Shown: one piece after another, positions 25,524 to 32,607 of the stretch
Numbering within the stretch: position 1 is the first letter of the stretch
How the letters are laid out: every line of letters begins with the position of its first letter
NCBI GenBank assembly: GCA_904419525.1
Contig: CAJFRT010000024.1
Coordinates: 1 to 36,508 of the forward strand
Direction of reading: 5' to 3'
Source of the DNA: Candidatus Gallimonas merdae
GTDB taxonomy: Bacteria; Bacillota; Clostridia; Christensenellales; Borkfalkiaceae
Length of the DNA: 36,508 nt
Made by a program: the position numbers and the translations under genes
Notes under the pieces: generated by a model
The model's database searches: none
Told to the model about the DNA's origin: nothing
What the model saw: the letters and a program-made list of their open reading frames with translations, nothing else

Positions 25524-26486
25524 ATGAAAAAACTTTTTTGGAGCAGTCTGATCCTGCATATTGCCGCAATTGCCGTGACCGCGGCGGCTTTTGCTTTGTT
25601 ATGGACCGGTTTACAGGACGTCGAAAACCTGCTGTACACTTATGAAACCTTTCTTGCCGCGTTTGCTGTCGGTGCAGTCATCTATGCGGCGGACATCGTT
25701 CTGCTGATCCTCATACAAAAAGACAAATTGACCGACATACGGAAAATCAACTCGCTGTTCGCCTCGCTGTTCGGAGATCTGTGCCTGGCGCTTGGCGTCA
25801 TTTCCGTCTTTTCCCTGAAGACCAATGCGGCAACGATCCTGAGCGCCGTGACGGAAGGCATCATTGCTGCAAATGCGGTCGTCCGCACGGTTTTCGCCGC
25901 AAAATTGAAACGTAGCCTGAATGCTTCGGAATCCCGACAAAAAGAACACAAGGAACGTCTCCCGCTCCCCGCCAAAGAAAAACGCCTTTCCCTTGCCATT
26001 GCCCTGACGGGTCTTGGTACAATCGCGTTCGGGATAGCGCTTCTCTGCACTGTATTCCTGATTTCTGAACCTGCTGCCCGCGAAGAGGCAATCGCTCATG
26101 CACAAGAGCAGGATACTTTAGGACAGTTATACAGCGCTGTGTTTTACCGCCTTGGAATCGGATTCGGCTGTATGTTATTTCTCGGATGTACCGGATCGCA
26201 TCTGCTCGTTGTGTTATACATCAGTGTGTTCTTTTTCAGGCATCTGCATGTAAAACCAAATTTAAATTTGTTTGTGCTTTCCTTGACACTGACGGTGTTT
26301 TCGTGTTTTTCGCTTCTTTGGGGCATATTGTTGCCGATCAGTATGCCTCCGCACGGAGCGCCCCTCACCATGGCGGCATGTTTCACCGCCGTTACACTCG
26401 CAAACTGTGTCCTGAATTTCATATTTGCCGCACGCATCAGGCGCATGCAAAACGTTCCGCCGTCCGAAACGCCCCTTTCGCAGTGA
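25524..26486 (+). CDS. Multi-pass membrane protein, unknown, paralogue of the next gene
   Basis: The protein has about eight hydrophobic helices and a basic middle loop (about residues 125-155). Its second half resembles the entire next protein: both have an IAFGIAL-C-V-F helix, a similar F-Y-x-x-G-x-G-x-C helix, and an almost identical tail, ARIR-x-MQNVPP-x-ETPLSQ. The first half may be an older copy of the same unit. The start has GGGAGA 7 nt upstream. Base composition is visibly lower in GC than the neighbouring operons and the pair runs against them, which suggests acquisition. Function is unknown. Confidence 0.75.
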   Translation: MKKLFWSSLILHIAAIAVTAAAFALLWTGLQDVENLLYTYETFLAAFAVGAVIYAADIVLLILIQKDKLTDIRKINSLFASLFGDLCLALGVISVFSLKTNAATILSAVTEGIIAANAVVRTVFAAKLKRSLNASESRQKEHKERLPLPAKEKRLSLAIALTGLGTIAFGIALLCTVFLISEPAAREEAIAHAQEQDTLGQLYSAVFYRLGIGFGCMLFLGCTGSHLLVVLYISVFFFRHLHVKPNLNLFVLSLTLTVFSCFSLLWGILLPISMPPHGAPLTMAACFTAVTLANCVLNFIFAARIRRMQNVPPSETPLSQ

Positions 26487-26501
26487 TGTAAAGGAGAATA
26501 G

Positions 26502-27023
26502 ATGAAAAAACTTGTACTGTATACCGCCGTGATCGGGTTGATCGGCATTGCTTTTGGGATCGCTTTGTTTTGCGTCATCTTTTTTCACGACTGCGCCGCA
26601 TACGAAGCCTATGTCGACAGTATTCTCCAACAGGAGCAGACCGACCTGGTCGTAAAATTCTTCGGAGGAGCCGCTTATGCAGTCAGCTACTCCATCGGAA
26701 TGGCATGTTTTTGCCTGTTTACGGGAATCTATCTGCTTACAGCACTGGGCACGACGATCCGGTTCCTGCGCCGAAAAACAGGATATTCATATCTTGCTTT
26801 TGGCCTCGCGGCGCTATCCTTTACCGAACTGCTGGCGATTTTAAGTTACAGTCTTCTGATGAAGATTCTTTTCAGCAGTCTTTCCGTCCGCATCGCGTCG
26901 CTGATCCTCGGAATTTTCCTGTTTGCCATTGCCACGACGCATACGGTACTTTGCTTTATCTGTGCCGCACGCATCCGGCACATGCAAAACGTTCCGCCGC
27001 CCGAAACGCCCCTTTCGCAGTGA
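26502..27023 (+). CDS. Four-helix membrane protein, duplicate of the previous gene's second half
   Basis: At 173 aa with about four membrane helices, it aligns by eye with the C-terminal half of the preceding protein. The last 70 bases of the two genes are nearly identical, so this end was copied or converted recently. AAAGGAG lies 5 nt before the ATG, and the gap to the previous gene is 15 nt, so the two are one transcript ending at the shared terminator. Function is unknown. Confidence 0.75.
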   Translation: MKKLVLYTAVIGLIGIAFGIALFCVIFFHDCAAYEAYVDSILQQEQTDLVVKFFGGAAYAVSYSIGMACFCLFTGIYLLTALGTTIRFLRRKTGYSYLAFGLAALSFTELLAILSYSLLMKILFSSLSVRIASLILGIFLFAIATTHTVLCFICAARIRHMQNVPPPETPLSQ

Positions 27024-27033
27024 TCATAAAATC

Positions 27034-27064
27034 AAAAAAGCAGAGGCAATACCTCTGCTTTTTT
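27034..27064. terminator. Bidirectional terminator between convergent genes
   Basis: A 7-bp stem, GCAGAGG/CCTCTGC, with a 5-nt loop is preceded by six A and followed by six T. It can end both the plus-strand membrane-protein transcript and the minus-strand tilS-hpt transcript. Confidence 0.92.
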
Positions 27065-27093
27065 CCTTCTTCGGGTGCCGCTGATGCTTGAAC

Positions 27094-27633
27094 CTACTTT
27101 TCGTATACGCTTCTTTTCAATGCGGCGATATAGGGAAGATTGCGGTAGCGTTCGGCATAATCCAGGCCGTAGCCGACGATGAAGTGATTTTCCACTTCAA
27201 AACAGGTATAGTCCGCCTGCGACGCCACCACGCGGCGGGAAGGCTTGTCCAGAAGCGCAACCACCGTCACGGAATTCGCGCCGCGCTCGGCAAAAAAGCT
27301 GCGCAGCGTGACGAGCGTCCGGCCCGTGTCCACGATGTCCTCCACCAGGATCACGTCCCTTCCCTCGACGGACGAGAACAGATCCCGCGTGATCCTGGGC
27401 TTGCCCGCCGAGATCGTATCCGCCCCGTAAGAGCTCACCGCCATAAAGTCCATTTCGACGTCGACTTCCGTCGCGCGCAGAAGATCGGTAAAGAACACCG
27501 CGCTCCCCTTCAGGTTGCACACCGCAATGGGAAATTTCCCGCGGAATCTCTCCGTCAGCCATCTTCCGGCCTCCCTGACCTTGGCGGCCAGTTCTTCTTC
27601 CGTGATCAGAATACGCTCGCAATCGGGATGCAT
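27094..27633 (-). CDS. hpt: Hypoxanthine phosphoribosyltransferase
   Basis: This is a purine salvage enzyme converting hypoxanthine (and guanine) plus PRPP to IMP (GMP). The PRPP loop VILVEDIVDTGRTL is at about residue 95. The flexible loop SSYGADTISAG and the base-recognition KPSRRV segment are present. At 179 aa it is full length. The start follows the tilS stop by one base. tilS-hpt adjacency is standard in Firmicutes. Confidence 0.95.
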   Translation of the reverse strand: MHPDCERILITEEELAAKVREAGRWLTERFRGKFPIAVCNLKGSAVFFTDLLRATEVDVEMDFMAVSSYGADTISAGKPRITRDLFSSVEGRDVILVEDIVDTGRTLVTLRSFFAERGANSVTVVALLDKPSRRVVASQADYTCFEVENHFIVGYGLDYAERYRNLPYIAALKRSVYEK

Positions 27634-27634
27634 G

Positions 27635-28939
27635 TTATGTTTTTCCTCCGTAAATATGATCGGGTACGCGCAAAGGCGTATACAAATAAATCAGATGTCT
27701 TGTTCCGGACGTCACTTTCACGCTGTCCGCGATCTCGACGCCGCAGACGGCAAAGACTTCGCTTCCCTTTGCAACAAGCGGGAGCGTCTTGCCGATCCGC
27801 GCGGCGATCTTCCGGTCGGTCAGAAATTTTTTTAGCGTCTTTTTTCCGCCGCCGTACGGTGTAAAGACGTCCCCTTCCCGCCGCGTACGCACAACACAGC
27901 CGGAGGGAAACGCATCAAGATCGGCGCACAGCGCATCCTCACGCGCACGGTCTTCCACAATGAGCGGAAATTCTTCAAATGTGCCCGGGCGAAAAGCCGT
28001 CTCCCCCGGATCGCAGGGACGTTCGCGGCAGAAAACGATCTCTCTGCCCTCCCGCACGGCCAAAAGCCCCTGCGGAAGCATGGCGCGGCGCCCGCTCTGC
28101 AATTTTCTCAATCCCGCGATCTCCGCGAAATTCGCGGACGTATAATCGCGCGTCAGGCCGCAGAACTTCATGGCATACAGGCAGGCCCGGAAAAAGAGCG
28201 GTTCCGGAAGATCGGCCGCCACGCGCGCCTCTTTGCCGGCAGCCGTCACAGATGCGCGCGCAAGAGCGCAGAGATATTCCTCGTCCGCGGCTGCGCGGCG
28301 GGCGAATTCCACCAGATGTTCCGCCGCCCCCGGCACGGCCCCTTCCAGCGCCGGAAGCACCGTATGCCGCAGGCGGTTGCGCGTGATCGACTGGTCCGCA
28401 TTGGACACATCTTCGACAAAGGGAATGTGATTTTCACGGATATACGCGTCGATTTGCGCCCGCGTGACGGACAGGAGCGGACGCGCGATGCCCTCTCGCT
28501 CCGGAAACACGTTGAGCCCTGCAAGCGAGGTCCCGCGCGCAAGGCGGAACAGGACCGTCTCGGCATAGTCGTCCCTGTGATGCGCCGTGGCGACAAGGTC
28601 GGCTTCCCCATCCGACAAGACCTGCCCGAAACACGCATACCGCCAGTTCCGTCCGGCTTCCTCCACGCCCTCTTTGCGTTCCTTCGCGAGCCGGGCGACG
28701 TCCGCGCGGAATACGCGCAGCGGCACGTTCCACTCCCGGCACAGGCATTCGACAAAGGCGAGATCTTCCAGCGACGCCTCTTTGCGCAGACCGTGCTCGC
28801 AGGTGAGCGCCGAAAGCCCGACGCTGAACCTTGCGGCATTCTGCCGGAAATAATGCAGCAGCGCGACGGAATCGCGTCCGCCGGACAGCGCAACGCACAC
28901 GCGCTTCCCCGCATATGGCTGCAGATCGAACAATTCCAT
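27635..28939 (-). CDS. tilS: tRNA(Ile)-lysidine synthase TilS
   Basis: TilS converts C34 of the CAU-anticodon isoleucine tRNA to lysidine. The PP-loop VALSGGRDSVALLHYF is at about residues 14-29. It is followed by EHGLR, ATAHHRDDYAETVLFRL, and RPLLSVTRAQI. A C-terminal substrate-binding region ends near GKTLPLV. I chose the ATG at 28939 because it precedes the conserved start of the family; the longer frame extends into promoter DNA. The -10 box ends 9 nt upstream, so the transcript leader is only about 2-3 nt and there is no true ribosome site. Confidence 0.94.
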   Translation of the reverse strand: MELFDLQPYAGKRVCVALSGGRDSVALLHYFRQNAARFSVGLSALTCEHGLRKEASLEDLAFVECLCREWNVPLRVFRADVARLAKERKEGVEEAGRNWRYACFGQVLSDGEADLVATAHHRDDYAETVLFRLARGTSLAGLNVFPEREGIARPLLSVTRAQIDAYIRENHIPFVEDVSNADQSITRNRLRHTVLPALEGAVPGAAEHLVEFARRAAADEEYLCALARASVTAAGKEARVAADLPEPLFFRACLYAMKFCGLTRDYTSANFAEIAGLRKLQSGRRAMLPQGLLAVREGREIVFCRERPCDPGETAFRPGTFEEFPLIVEDRAREDALCADLDAFPSGCVVRTRREGDVFTPYGGGKKTLKKFLTDRKIAARIGKTLPLVAKGSEVFAVCGVEIADSVKVTSGTRHLIYLYTPLRVPDHIYGGKT

Positions 28940-28948
28940 ATCTGTTCC

Positions 28949-28977
28949 AGTATACCACACCGCGGCGACGAATGCAA
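28949..28977 (-). promoter_or_regulatory. tilS promoter with inverted repeat
   Basis: TTGCAT (28977-28972) and TATACT (28954-28949) are 17 nt apart on the minus strand. A perfect 7-bp inverted repeat, CGAATGC/GCATTCG with a 3-nt centre (28969-28985), covers the -35 box and could be an operator. Confidence 0.72.
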
Positions 28978-28985
28978 GGCATTCG

Positions 28986-29215
28986 GAAAGATTCTGTAAA
29001 AGTGCAAAAAAAGTTTGAAAAGTCAAGTATTTTTTTAGAATTTTTTTCTGAATTTCAAAAATTTTTTCGGACGTGATATAATCACGGGAAGAATACCCGA
29101 AAAACGGCAGGAAAACAGGCTTATTCCATCGGGAATAAGCCTTTATGTGTGTTTATCGATACGCCAAAACAGCCGTCTTACAGCGGCTTGAAAGTGCACT
29201 TTCAATTTTCAACGC
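28986..29215 (+). other. AT-rich junction with a short plus-strand transcript candidate
   Basis: This gap separates housekeeping genes from the phage-like region. It holds a plus-strand TATAAT at 29077-29082 with a weak -35 (TTTCAA), then an 11-bp perfect hairpin, AGGCTTATTCC/GGAATAAGCCT (29117-29142), followed by a T-containing stretch. The hairpin could end a short RNA or the transposase message. No reading frame is supported. The left end of the integrated element should lie in or near this gap. Confidence 0.45.
29188..29205. repeat. TTGAAAGT palindrome, copy A (perfect)
   Basis: TTGAAAGTGCACTTTCAA is a perfect 18-bp palindrome 11 nt past the transposase stop. Related copies lie at 31928-31945 and 35327-35344, each followed by CAATTTTTC. 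Confidence 0.85.
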
Positions 29216-30268
29216 TTACAAAGCGGCAAACTCGCGCGCATACAGCTCCGCAGGCGTAGCAAAGCCAAAGATTTCACGCGGATAAGCGTTCAGCCAATCT
29301 TCAACCGCCTGCACTTGCCTGTCGGTACACTTCGAGAAGTCGGACTTCTTCGGGAAATGCCGCCGAATGTCACGGTTAAGCCGTTCGTTCGTCCCGCGCT
29401 CGCAGGACGTATAAGGATGACAGTAATATACCGCCGTCCGCTTGCCGCCATAAACGGAACGCTCCAATCCCGCGAAGTCGGAGAACTCTGACCCGTTATC
29501 GACCGTAATGGACTTGAACAGCTGCCCAAACTTCCGCCCGTAGCGGCGTTCAAGTTTATCGAGCGCGCCCACGATTGTAGCCATCTTGCGGTTTGGCAAC
29601 CTTCGGACGATCTCAAATCGCGTTTTACGTTCGGACAGGACCAGCAGTACATTCCGCGTATATTGCCTGCCTACGACCAAATCCATTTCCCAATGCCCGA
29701 ACTCATTACGCAAGGCAATATCAGCAGGGCGGCGTTCAATGCTCGTCCCGCGCGGAGGACGCTTTGCTATCGTCTTACAGTAATGCTTCTTACGCTGCCC
29801 AAACGGAAGTTGCTTTGACGTAATACCCATGAAAATACCCTGCGCAATGTAACGGTACATGGTCGTCTTGCTCACAATGGTGCGGCACGGCTTAAGCCGC
29901 CTGATCTCGCCAACCACGGCGCACGGGGATAGTTTATCCTCGACAACACGCTTCTCCACATAGCGCACAAAGTCATAATCATTGCCGACCTTCAACGGCG
30001 CGCCGTGCGTCGTCATGTTCAGCTTATACCGTTCCTGCGCAAGTTCGGGACTGTATGCTTTGACGATCTTGTAATGATTTTCGCCCCAATAGTCGGTATA
30101 GCTATGCTTCTTTTGTTCGCACTCGCCCCGTTTGAGTTCATTGTAGACCGTTGCAAGGCATACACCAAGTAACCTTGCAATCTCCTTCTTATGCAGCCCC
30201 GCTTTCAGATACCCTTCAAGCTGTAAGCGCTGCGTATAGGTCAAATCCTTCGTGCCCTTACGTTTCAT
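29216..30268 (-). CDS. IS30-family DDE transposase, candidate phage integrase
   Basis: The N-terminal helix-turn-helix is KKEIARLLGVCLATVYNELKRG (residues 27-48). The RNase H-like core has D196 in HWEMDLV, D257 in ITVDNGSEF and E295 in RGTNERLN, followed by the family ending RRHFPK. At 350 aa it is intact, with no frameshift. I see no matching terminal inverted repeats tightly around the gene, as a standalone IS30 element would have. It lies exactly between chromosome and phage genes, in the same direction as the phage genes. Some filamentous phages use transposases for integration, so that role is inferred here. A passenger IS is the alternative. Confidence 0.93.
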   Translation of the reverse strand: MKRKGTKDLTYTQRLQLEGYLKAGLHKKEIARLLGVCLATVYNELKRGECEQKKHSYTDYWGENHYKIVKAYSPELAQERYKLNMTTHGAPLKVGNDYDFVRYVEKRVVEDKLSPCAVVGEIRRLKPCRTIVSKTTMYRYIAQGIFMGITSKQLPFGQRKKHYCKTIAKRPPRGTSIERRPADIALRNEFGHWEMDLVVGRQYTRNVLLVLSERKTRFEIVRRLPNRKMATIVGALDKLERRYGRKFGQLFKSITVDNGSEFSDFAGLERSVYGGKRTAVYYCHPYTSCERGTNERLNRDIRRHFPKKSDFSKCTDRQVQAVEDWLNAYPREIFGFATPAELYAREFAAL

Positions 30269-30299
30269 CTTTCGTTACCTTCCTCTTCCTTACGTTACT

Positions 30300-30642
30300 T
30301 CCACTCATATAAATTTTAACCCTGAATTGCCCGAAATGCCCTAAAAATCACGCAGAGAGCAATACGCGCCACCTTGTACTATACGAGCGCCGCGCTCCGC
30401 GCGGCGGTACAAGGTGGCGCGTATTGCCGCAGGCAGAGCCGCCCATTTCGCACGCAAAAAGGGCGGCGTTCGCGCTAAACCGCTTGCGAACTGCCGCCCT
30501 AAAACATTTGTGCTGCCGAAAAGGCGGAAGATCGCGGTTTATCACCTCGGTTTATTCCTTTTTCGGCAACGCCAAAATGCGCCGTATGTAAAGCCATAGG
30601 CGCAAAACAGGCGTATTCCGTTGTCAGCTCACTGCAAGCCTC
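30300..30642. other. Structured non-coding region, candidate phage origin/packaging region
   Basis: The 340 bp between rep and the transposase gene contain no supported reading frame but several strong hairpins: the cruciform at 30360-30426, a 7+5-bp hairpin at 30461-30499, and an 11-bp hairpin with one bulge at 30514-30568. A third GCCGCCC arm at 30438-30444 can compete for the GGGCGGC at 30461-30467. Two CGGTTTAT copies (30535 and 30548) are 13 bp apart, inside the third hairpin. In filamentous phages such an intergenic region holds the replication origins and the packaging signal. Confidence 0.6.
30360..30426. repeat. 67-nt cruciform with 20-bp perfect arms
   Basis: The outer arms CAATACGCGCCACCTTGTAC (30360-30379) and its exact complement (30407-30426) enclose an 8-bp inner stem, CGCCGCGC/GCGCGGCG (30388-30395, 30399-30406), with a 3-nt loop. 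A one-sided 8-nt bulge, TATACGAG (30380-30387), separates the two stems. There is no T-run on either side, so it is not a simple terminator. Confidence 0.92.
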
Positions 30643-31614
30643 TTACGCGGCTTGCGGACTTCGGCTCAATAAGTCGAGCATGGAGAGCTGCTTCGGTTTG
30701 TAGTGCATAACGTCACGTTCCCATTTGACGGTATCGTCAAACAGGACGAACTTACGCACAAAATCGAGCATAGACACAACGATCTCCCGCGCGGGAAGTT
30801 TCATACAAACTTCCGTGGGAATATCGCGGCTATACACGATACGCTCGCCCGTTTTGCTTATGTACTTCAACAAATAGTCGATTGCATTGCCGTTTTTCAA
30901 TTCCATTTCGTCAAGCTCCTCAAAATCATTCCGCCCGAACGCTTCTTCAAAAAAAGTGTTCGGATATGTTACCTGCATTTTCTCCTGCGCCGTGCTGTAA
31001 TCCTCGCGTCTGTAAACCTTTCCGATCATCTCCCCGTCGGGGACATAGAAAAGCCCATGAAAATGCAGCCTGCCCGTTTCAGGGGCACGCTCGAACACGC
31101 CCATGTACTTCCATCCGCGCCGCGTGTGAAGGTTGGAAAGACACTTGCGCAGCTTCTTGCGGAAGCTCTCCTCGGTGTGCTTCTTGTCATCGAACGTCAC
31201 CGTTACAAACCTGTTCCAGCGGTTAAGATAGGCTTTGCGGCGAAAGCGCTTTGCACGATGGCAATAGTTATTGCGCTTGCGCTTAATACGCTCGGCAATC
31301 GTTTCATCCAGCGTTTCATAGTCGGAAAACAGTTTCAAAATACCCGCCTTGATATATGCGGTCATTGCCTTGTCGCTCTTTGTATCGCGCAAACCTTCCT
31401 GCATGGCGGCAAGATACAGGCTGTCAAACAGAATGTCAAAATCCGTCCGCGAACGCGCCTTTGCCTTCGGCTTCACCTGACTGCGGAAAATGCGCGACGC
31501 AACATAATGACTGCCGTCATTGTAAATCTTATACCACGCTTCCTGCGGTACGTCGTCGTAGAAAAAGAACGGACAATCCTTGTCCCCGTGGAACTCTGCA
31601 ACCGAAATATTCAT
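30643..31614 (-). CDS. HUH-type rolling-circle replication initiator (Rep)
   Basis: Rep nicks the double-stranded origin and remains bound through a tyrosine, starting rolling-circle replication. The three family motifs are in order. Motif 1 is RFVTVTF (residues 135-141). Motif 2 is RLHFHGLFY, with the HUH histidines H184 and H186. Motif 3 is DYLLKYISK, with tyrosines 247 and 251 and lysines 250 and 254. There is one YxxxK-type site, as in Rep proteins of small ssDNA phages and plasmids. The length is 323 aa. GGAGGGG lies 8 nt before the ATG. The order, downstream of the Zot-like gene and next to the structured region, fits a filamentous phage. Confidence 0.88.
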   Translation of the reverse strand: MNISVAEFHGDKDCPFFFYDDVPQEAWYKIYNDGSHYVASRIFRSQVKPKAKARSRTDFDILFDSLYLAAMQEGLRDTKSDKAMTAYIKAGILKLFSDYETLDETIAERIKRKRNNYCHRAKRFRRKAYLNRWNRFVTVTFDDKKHTEESFRKKLRKCLSNLHTRRGWKYMGVFERAPETGRLHFHGLFYVPDGEMIGKVYRREDYSTAQEKMQVTYPNTFFEEAFGRNDFEELDEMELKNGNAIDYLLKYISKTGERIVYSRDIPTEVCMKLPAREIVVSMLDFVRKFVLFDDTVKWERDVMHYKPKQLSMLDLLSRSPQAA

Positions 31615-31665
31615 TTTGTACCCCTCCGAAAATCGATCTGAAAATCACCCTTACGGGAATGACAC

Positions 31666-31914
31666 TTAAAACTTGTACTTTCCGCTGCGCACGCGTGCCA
31701 TGTCACGGTACGCGCTCATCACGCCCTTTGAAAATTCCTCGCCCTCGCGCGCATTCTCATGGGCACTGTCAATAAACTCGCTAATGGACTTTTTCAGCGG
31801 CTTATCCGATTTCGCGTAATCGTTATAGAGCGTTACACCGAAACAATAGCCCGAGGAAAACAGCCCGCCGCGGCGTTTATTGTAATCATACTTTTCCTGC
31901 ACCGAACGAAACAT
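31666..31914 (-). CDS. Small phage protein of unknown function (82 aa)
   Basis: The frame has a good AAGGAG 7 nt upstream and ends 51 nt before rep, so both are probably on one message. It has no membrane helix. It is charged, with a basic front (KYDYNKRRGG) and a basic tail (RVRSGKYKF), so nucleic-acid binding is possible. No family is recognised. Its ribosome site directly abuts palindrome B, so a protein bound there, or its hairpin in RNA, could control this gene and rep. Confidence 0.65.
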   Translation of the reverse strand: MFRSVQEKYDYNKRRGGLFSSGYCFGVTLYNDYAKSDKPLKKSISEFIDSAHENAREGEEFSKGVMSAYRDMARVRSGKYKF

Positions 31915-31927
31915 AGTCAGCTCCTTT

Positions 31928-31945
31928 TTGAAAGTGTATTTTCAA
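31928..31945. promoter_or_regulatory. TTGAAAGT palindrome, copy B
   Basis: TTGAAAGTGTATTTTCAA has the core TTGAAA-N6-TTTCAA. It lies 25 nt before the -35 box of the plus-strand promoter and just upstream of the 82-aa gene's ribosome site on the other strand, a position suited to an operator for both. Confidence 0.65.
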
Positions 31946-31969
31946 TTTTTCTTATTTTCCGAAAAGTTA

Positions 31970-31997
31970 TTGACTTTTACGGAATTTCGCATATAAT
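31970..31997 (+). promoter_or_regulatory. Plus-strand promoter B, opposite to the phage genes
   Basis: TTGACT (31970-31975) and TATAAT (31992-31997) have a 16-nt spacer. The -35 box sits in an inverted repeat, CCG-AAAAGT...ACTTTT-CGG (31959-31982), so it could become double-stranded in single-stranded phage DNA. Confidence 0.75.
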
Positions 31998-32003
31998 AGA
32001 TAG

Positions 32004-32188
32004 TAGATTAGCGGTTGGCGGCAATGCCTGCGCAAGACCGCACATTTTCGGGGCGTTCTCCGCGAACGCTATACCCCGCATTGATTGCCCAATGCGGGTG
32101 ATTTTTTAGAGCGTAGCCGCAAGGCAAGCGCAAACAATGCTACCATTTGGAGCGCGTGACCTGTTGAAATGCAGGTCACTTTTTCTTT
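32004..32188 (+). ncRNA. Structured RNA 1 of the phage (about 104 or 185 nt)
   Basis: Transcription from promoter B would give an RNA starting near 32004. Visible stems are GCGGT/ACCGC (32011, 32037), GCGTT/AACGC (32053, 32065) and a 9-bp CCCGCATTG/CAATGCGGG (32075-32098) followed by six T, a first terminator at about 32107. Read-through gives a second part with the AGCCGCAAGGC element also found in RNA 2, then an 8-bp GTGACCTG/CAGGTCAC hairpin and T-run (32156-32188), a second terminator. No reading frame on the plus strand fits. It could be a regulator of the downstream 82-aa/rep message or a replication primer. Confidence 0.6.
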
Positions 32189-32607
32189 GTAAACTTCCCA
32201 ACGAAAAATTTATGCCGCCGCTTCATTGATTTTGCGCCGATATTTTTAACATCGGCTATTTTCACGCCCCGGATGTTCCCGTCCAAATTGACAGCCGACC
32301 AAAGAGGAAAATCGGCGTCCTTTTTCGGGATAGGATATAAATATCCTCGCTTGACCTTTTCGATCTTTAAAGGCGCAAATTCCGTTTGCGGCTCACCATA
32401 TCGGTCTTTCACAATAAATCCGCGCCTGTCACGGCATACCGTTTCCAGCGAAGTAATCACATTGACATTGCAGCGGCTGCCGCTCACTTCGCGGATATAC
32501 ACATAATGTCCGCCTTTGAGCGGCTTGCCGTCTGCACCCTTCATCCCGAGCGCGGCATTGCTGCAATAACCGATTTGACCGACATAGCGGTGACGAAATC
32601 CACTCAT
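32176..32607 (-). CDS. Basic phage protein of unknown function (143 aa)
   Basis: The ATG overlaps the stop of the ATPase gene (ATGA), so it is coupled. The protein is beta-rich (GGHYVYIREV, CNVNVITSLE) and ends in a strongly basic tail (KSMKRRHKFFVGKFTKKK). The arrangement recalls small SH3-barrel proteins of the PemK/MazF type, but I see no diagnostic residues, so this is only a guess. The stop lies inside the second terminator of RNA 1, meaning gene and RNA converge. No signal or membrane segment is present. Confidence 0.7.
   Translation of the reverse strand: MSGFRHRYVGQIGYCSNAALGMKGADGKPLKGGHYVYIREVSGSRCNVNVITSLETVCRDRRGFIVKDRYGEPQTEFAPLKIEKVKRGYLYPIPKKDADFPLWSAVNLDGNIRGVKIADVKNIGAKSMKRRHKFFVGKFTKKK

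Noticed and set aside
29216..30268. Standalone IS30 insertion sequence
   Set aside because: By eye I found no matching inverted ends in the 80-100 bp on each side. I kept it as a phage-linked transposase, pending a computed search.
30414..30599. Short frames on both strands over 30348-30599
   Set aside because: They are produced by the palindromic sequence itself and have no ribosome sites or recognisable products.
32050..32135. 25-aa frame on the minus strand starting MVALFALALRLR
   Set aside because: It has no ribosome site and lies entirely within the structured RNA 1 locus.
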